Source: an uncultured Candidatus Saccharibacteria bacterium
Lineage (GTDB): Bacteria > Patescibacteria > Saccharimonadia > Saccharimonadales > UBA6022
Length of the DNA: 8,515 nt
Direction of reading: 5' to 3'
Assembly (NCBI GenBank): GCA_946886725.1
Contig: CAMPJF010000044.1
Span: 1 to 8,515, forward strand
Part shown: positions 5,521 through 8,515 of the stretch, one piece after another
Numbering within the stretch: position 1 is the stretch's first letter
How the letters are laid out: the number at the start of each line of letters is the position of its first letter
Notes under the pieces: model-generated
The model's input: only the letters and a program-made list of their open reading frames with translations
The model's database searches: none
What the model was told of the DNA's origin: nothing
Position numbers and translations under genes: made by a program

Positions 5521-7284
5521 TTGGCGCACCGCCAACGCAATCTCCTTGTTCGCACAACCTTCGTTCTGGTCGCCGCCATTCTTTTGGCGGTTCTGATGGT
5601 CGCAGGCTTGGTTAAACCAAGCTTCGCGAACGACGAACTCGTCAACACGACTCCCGATGGTGTTGCTTCAGCTGAAACCACACCTATCGAAACGCCGGCA
5701 GTGCCGATGGCAGAGGAAACTCCCCAAAAGGAAGATCCCGCTGCTGTCGAACCTGTCGTTCCTGCCGCGCCGGCTCCTGCGCCAGCGCCCGAACCGCTCC
5801 TCGACACACCAGCGGCAACCACTCCGATTCAGGAGCAGCCGCTCGCCGAGGCGATTACTCCCGCTGAGCAGCTGGCGCCGATTGTCGCTGATCCGCCCAG
5901 TGGAGCAGTTGCAGAAGCTTTGGTTGATGAAGTGCCCGCTCCGGCTCCGTCCGGTTCGGTAACGATTCACCCTAATCCGGACGTCCCCAATTCGGGATAT
6001 TTTTGGATTGAGGTAAGTGCCAATCAGGGTGCAATCTTCCGCGTTCAGGTTTATTCCGTAGAACACGGGGGGTATATCTTGCTTGGCAGGTCGTATACCG
6101 AAACAGCCACCTCTGAACCGATCAGTAAGGTCGCAGAACTCGGCTTTGCCGATCTCGCGCCTGGTACGATCGTGCGGGGGTGCATCGCGGTTCCTTTTCA
6201 GGCTGATTTGATCTGTAGCTCCGAGTACACCGTTCCTGGTGGCAACGAGCCTACTGATCCGGTACAGGAAGTCATTGAGGTGACGGCTGAGGCACCGGTC
6301 TTTCACGAGGCGGGTATCGGCACGTATGGCCGCATCGAGCTGCCAAACACGCCGGGTCTTGTCTATACGGTGACTCCGGCTGATGCAAAGGAAGGGCCTG
6401 TTGAGGTTTCCTTTACAGTTATTGCTGAAACCCCCGAGCGCAAGTATGTGCTCGTGGGTAGCGCGGAGCCGTATAAGGGAAATCTCGGCACTTACATCGA
6501 GCCGACGCCGGTCGACCCCAATCCAGGGGATGACCCGGCGAATGTCGACTCGTATGTGTCGGGAACGTTTGATGCTTCGGGTAACGGAACGCTCACTGCA
6601 AAGGGTGAGTTTGACCGTGACGCGAATGTATCGTTCGTCGTGACTGATGCTAGTGGAAACGAGCTATCCTCTCAGGATTTCGATCCATGGGATGGCAAGA
6701 ATCCATTGGTGCTCGATCGGGTGAATCTGACCGAGCATTGCGGCAAAACTATCAAGTGGGCGTGGCTGGAAACCAGTACGTCCGAGAACGCAAGTTCGCA
6801 GGCGGTTCTGTTCAACGGCTCTATCGATTTGTCGGCGTGCCCCAATCCATCGGATGGACACGAACATGACGACAACTGCGAGGTTGATGAAGATGGTAAC
6901 CACACCGGCGGCAACGACGGTGAGCATAACCACGGCGGGTGGACACCTCCTCCGGGTAGCCATAATCAGCCCGGTGGTTGGAATGGTCACGTTGGCGGTC
7001 CGGGCTTTTATGGTCCGGGACACCCCGACAATGTCGTTCAGGAAACGGCTACTTTGACGCCTGCGGGCGTTGACGTGTCGACTGGAACAGAATACGAGCC
7101 GCTGGCTTCGGTTGGTGGGAACAGTTCTGATCTGGATGAGTCCTGGAACGAGTCGTCGATTGATGATGACGTGCTGGCTTCGACCGGCTTTTCAGTCATC
7201 GACTGGCTGATTGCAGCCACGCTGGCGTTGCTGGCAGGTCTGCTTGTTATCGCTGTACGCCGCCGCATGACGACCGTCCAGTAA
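5521..7284 (+). CDS. LAxTG-anchored, His/Gly-rich surface protein
   Basis: This 587-residue exported protein of unrecognised family is predicted to be sortase-anchored. A signal peptide with basic start and hydrophobic core (about 8-33) ends at KPSFA, with cleavage predicted after residue 36. A Pro/Ala/Glu-rich stalk (about 45-145, including PAPAPAPEP) lifts the rest off the surface. Three beta-rich modules follow (about 146-240, 248-330, 343-442), with threonine- and valine-rich strands resembling Ig-like or pilin-type repeats. Next is a segment at 447-501 with eight His plus many Gly, Asp and Glu, a possible metal-binding or flexible linker. The C-terminus has LASTG (552-556), a hydrophobic helix (about 559-579) and RRR, a standard cell-wall sorting signal of the LAxTG type used by class E sortases. 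No sortase is in the window. TTG at 5521 is chosen from the SD. Its codons look more GC-rich than the prepilin's. A strong terminator follows. Confidence 0.85.
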   Translation: MAHRQRNLLVRTTFVLVAAILLAVLMVAGLVKPSFANDELVNTTPDGVASAETTPIETPAVPMAEETPQKEDPAAVEPVVPAAPAPAPAPEPLLDTPAATTPIQEQPLAEAITPAEQLAPIVADPPSGAVAEALVDEVPAPAPSGSVTIHPNPDVPNSGYFWIEVSANQGAIFRVQVYSVEHGGYILLGRSYTETATSEPISKVAELGFADLAPGTIVRGCIAVPFQADLICSSEYTVPGGNEPTDPVQEVIEVTAEAPVFHEAGIGTYGRIELPNTPGLVYTVTPADAKEGPVEVSFTVIAETPERKYVLVGSAEPYKGNLGTYIEPTPVDPNPGDDPANVDSYVSGTFDASGNGTLTAKGEFDRDANVSFVVTDASGNELSSQDFDPWDGKNPLVLDRVNLTEHCGKTIKWAWLETSTSENASSQAVLFNGSIDLSACPNPSDGHEHDDNCEVDEDGNHTGGNDGEHNHGGWTPPPGSHNQPGGWNGHVGGPGFYGPGHPDNVVQETATLTPAGVDVSTGTEYEPLASVGGNSSDLDESWNESSIDDDVLASTGFSVIDWLIAATLALLAGLLVIAVRRRMTTVQ

Positions 7285-7311
7285 GTAGCGAACGAGTTTC
7301 AAGTCATTACG

Positions 7312-7387
7312 AATAGGAGCCCCATGGTGTCAATCGGTTTGCGGACGCGTGTCCCATTCTGGTTGGCACCTGGGGCGCTTATTTTTT
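7312..7387 (+). terminator. Very long intrinsic terminator after the surface protein gene
   Basis: The stem starts with AATAGG (7312-7317) against CTTATT (7378-7383). It continues with GCCCCA (7319-7324) against TGGGGC (7371-7376), and GGTGTCAATCGG (7326-7337) against CTGGTTGGCACC (7359-7370) with G-U pairs and a bulged T7325. An apical GGAC/GTCC hairpin (7343-7346, 7351-7354) closes GCGT. A run of six T (7382-7387) follows. This is the clearest terminator in the window. A spurious 65-codon reading frame (ATG at 7324) overlaps it. Confidence 0.85.
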
Positions 7388-7502
7388 ATAGCTACATATC
7401 GCCGTGTCATTTCGACATTGCCGTAGGTAGACGTAAAAATGTATGGGTGATTTTGGGTCGTCGTATTACTAATATCAATGCTTGCGCGAAAGGTGTTGTT
7501 TA

Positions 7503-7508
7503 TATTAT
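7503..7508 (+). promoter_or_regulatory. Possible -10 element just upstream of the helical-repeat gene
   Basis: TATTAT (or the overlapping TATATT, 7501-7506) lies 9 bases before the ATG at 7518, which would give a start near 7515 and an essentially leaderless message, like ychF. No SD precedes the ATG, which agrees with this. No good -35 is seen (GCTTGC at 17 bases), so support is weak. The rest of 7388-7500 contains nothing else recognised. Confidence 0.3.
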
Positions 7509-7517
7509 GCTTATGGT

Positions 7518-8102
7518 ATGACGAAAAAGTTGGGCCGCTTGCTAAATAAACGAGTACTTCTCGGTGCTATTATCGGAATTGTAATTGCGGGGCTGGCCGG
7601 CGGGGCGTACTACTTTTATACTCAAAACCAAAAACAGCAGGCGGAAAAGGCTACCGAACAGAAAAAGACTGTCGCCGCTGAACGTAGCAAGCTTGACGAT
7701 GCGGCATTTCGAGGCGATCGGGATATCGCTGCGGAGTATACGGCACTATCGCAGGCTAACGACTTGGACGCTGCATATAAGATATACGTGTCTGCCGCCC
7801 AGAAGCTGACGGACAATACGGCAAAAATCGCACTCTATGAGCAAGCTGTCGCAACCGCGAGCAGAGCTAAGCAGTCGGATCATGCTATTCGGTATGCGGT
7901 TATATTAAGCGACTTGGCGAACAACTATCGAGCTTCTGCTAATGCTGCGTATCTTTACGGCGCTAATAAAGATTATGAAAATCAGAAAAAGTATTTACAG
8001 AAGGCGATTAGTCAATTGGAGTCGGTGCCAAAAGGGTCGGCTGAATACAGCGATATGAAAGCGTATTACGAAGGCTTACTTGCGAAAGTAGGGGCTAATT
8101 AA
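7518..8102 (+). CDS. Single-pass membrane protein with TPR-like helical repeats
   Basis: This 194-residue protein is of no recognised family. A basic N-terminus (KKLGRLLNKR) precedes one transmembrane helix (about 13-33, Ile/Gly/Ala-rich, ending GGAYYFY), suggesting N-in topology with the rest outside the membrane. A charged, Gln/Lys-rich coiled-coil-like stretch (about 36-60) leads into paired amphipathic helices (about 67-190). Their spacing and Ala/Tyr pattern (AAYKIYVSAAQKL, IALYEQAVATASRA, YLYGANKDYENQKKYLQKAI) resemble TPR or related solenoids, which usually act as protein-protein scaffolds. ATG at 7518 is preferred; the TTG at 7482 would put 12 unlikely residues (with CC and YYAYG) before the basic start. 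Its stop overlaps the start of the next gene (TAATG), so the two products are probably made together and may interact. Confidence 0.75.
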   Translation: MTKKLGRLLNKRVLLGAIIGIVIAGLAGGAYYFYTQNQKQQAEKATEQKKTVAAERSKLDDAAFRGDRDIAAEYTALSQANDLDAAYKIYVSAAQKLTDNTAKIALYEQAVATASRAKQSDHAIRYAVILSDLANNYRASANAAYLYGANKDYENQKKYLQKAISQLESVPKGSAEYSDMKAYYEGLLAKVGAN

Positions 8103-8515
8103 TGTCATTTCGCTCGATAACTAAGCTAGCGCTGTCGTTCACTGTCTTTACGGTGCTCGCGAGTGTCATTATATCGAGCGATAGCGCACAGGCCTATAGT
8201 GCAGATGTGTCTGGAGCGAGAGATTATGCAAATGATTTTTGTCCGGACGTCACGTATCCAGAGCAAAAAATTGCTGATGCGATGTGGCTGACTGCGCCGG
8301 GTGGCGGTAACCAAGTGACCGTTATTGAAGGTCAATCGCAAGATGTGCCGATTGTTATTAATTTCTTTGCAACTTACTGCGCTAACTGGCCGCAGGGTCA
8401 TACTAACGGTGCTATTGGTTTGCAGGCTCGTTTGGGTGGCGTCAATCGACTTTCGAGTGCGCCAGGCGGCGTAACGTATGGTCCAAAGACGACGGGGATG
8501 GGTGTCCGTTCCGAG
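8102..8515 (+). CDS. Secreted protein of unknown function, N-terminal part
   Basis: This open frame has 138 codons and runs off the end of the window. It starts at the ATG that shares its A with the preceding TAA (TAATG), a classic translational-coupling overlap; no good SD is seen. The N-terminus is a signal peptide: basic FRSITK, a hydrophobic stretch, then SAQA with cleavage predicted after Ala31. The mature part seen so far has two cysteines (C47 and C93) that could bridge, and is rich in Gly, Val, Thr and Asn, as in extracellular beta-rich proteins. IVINFFATYC looks superficially like a thioredoxin active-site region, but the second Cys is missing. The function is unknown; partnership with the membrane helical-repeat protein is inferred from the coupling. 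Confidence 0.75.
   Translation, partial: MSFRSITKLALSFTVFTVLASVIISSDSAQAYSADVSGARDYANDFCPDVTYPEQKIADAMWLTAPGGGNQVTVIEGQSQDVPIVINFFATYCANWPQGHTNGAIGLQARLGGVNRLSSAPGGVTYGPKTTGMGVRSE

Noticed and set aside
5391..5822. 143-codon minus-strand frame rich in Gly, Ala and Ser
   Set aside because: It is the antisense image of the Pro/Ala/Thr-rich stalk of the surface protein and of its promoter and leader, with no start signals.
5668..6306. 212-codon minus-strand frame opposite the surface protein
   Set aside because: It is an antisense shadow of a GC-rich coding region; composition is Arg/Gly/Ser-rich with no recognisable domain, and the plus-strand gene has a signal peptide and sorting signal.
7324..7521. 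65-codon reading frame with an AGGAG just upstream of its ATG
   Set aside because: Its first part is the long terminator hairpin (7312-7387), the AGGAG is itself part of the stem with only 4 bases of spacing, the translation resembles no family, and it overlaps the start of the next gene.
8347..8394. Thioredoxin-like IVINFFATYC in the last, partial protein
   Set aside because: The CxxC active site is absent (C-A-N-W), and the surrounding sequence does not follow the thioredoxin fold order, so the resemblance is probably chance.

Overview
The window looks like a chromosomal segment of a small-genome Patescibacteria (CPR) member, most probably Candidatus Saccharibacteria (TM7). This rests on the combination of rpsF-ssb-rpsR, a short EF-P, TlyA, YchF, a type IV prepilin and an LAxTG-anchored surface protein, with moderate GC and very tight packing. 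The lineage is an inference, since no rRNA is present. All conserved genes read intact in the standard code, and all ten visible stop codons are TAA or TAG, never TGA.

Left part (1-4460), housekeeping. The 3' end of rpsF, then ssb and rpsR, form the usual primosomal/ribosomal cluster, closed by a hairpin. efp follows under its own strong Shine-Dalgarno (SD) sequence. Convergent to efp, with one base between the stops, is a membrane-anchored protein on the minus strand carrying an HExxGH zinc motif, the signature of peptidase family M49, in an otherwise unrecognised protein. Divergent from it is tlyA, whose stop codon directly abuts that of the convergent ychF. The ychF promoter places the transcription start at or next to the ATG, so its mRNA is probably leaderless.

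Right part (4461-8515), cell surface. A type IV prepilin with a calcium-loop-like motif is followed by a structured intergenic region and a strong extended -10 promoter. That promoter drives a 587-residue secreted protein. Its parts are a signal peptide, a Pro/Ala stalk, beta-rich modules, a His/Gly-rich segment and a C-terminal LASTG + membrane helix + RRR sorting signal. A very long intrinsic terminator ends this unit. A second unit then begins: a single-pass membrane protein with helical repeats, overlapping by one base (TAATG) a secreted protein that runs off the window.

Several start codons were moved from the longest-ORF position. For the metallopeptidase-like gene the upstream TTG is the -35 box. 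For the surface protein the upstream GTG lies inside the Shine-Dalgarno sequence. For ychF and the helical-repeat gene the upstream TTG codons lie in or before the promoter. No mobile element, CRISPR array, tRNA or rRNA was seen. The most novel items are the HExxGH membrane protein, the LAxTG/His-rich surface protein with its structured leader, and the unusual RNA-pairing region at 5289-5388.
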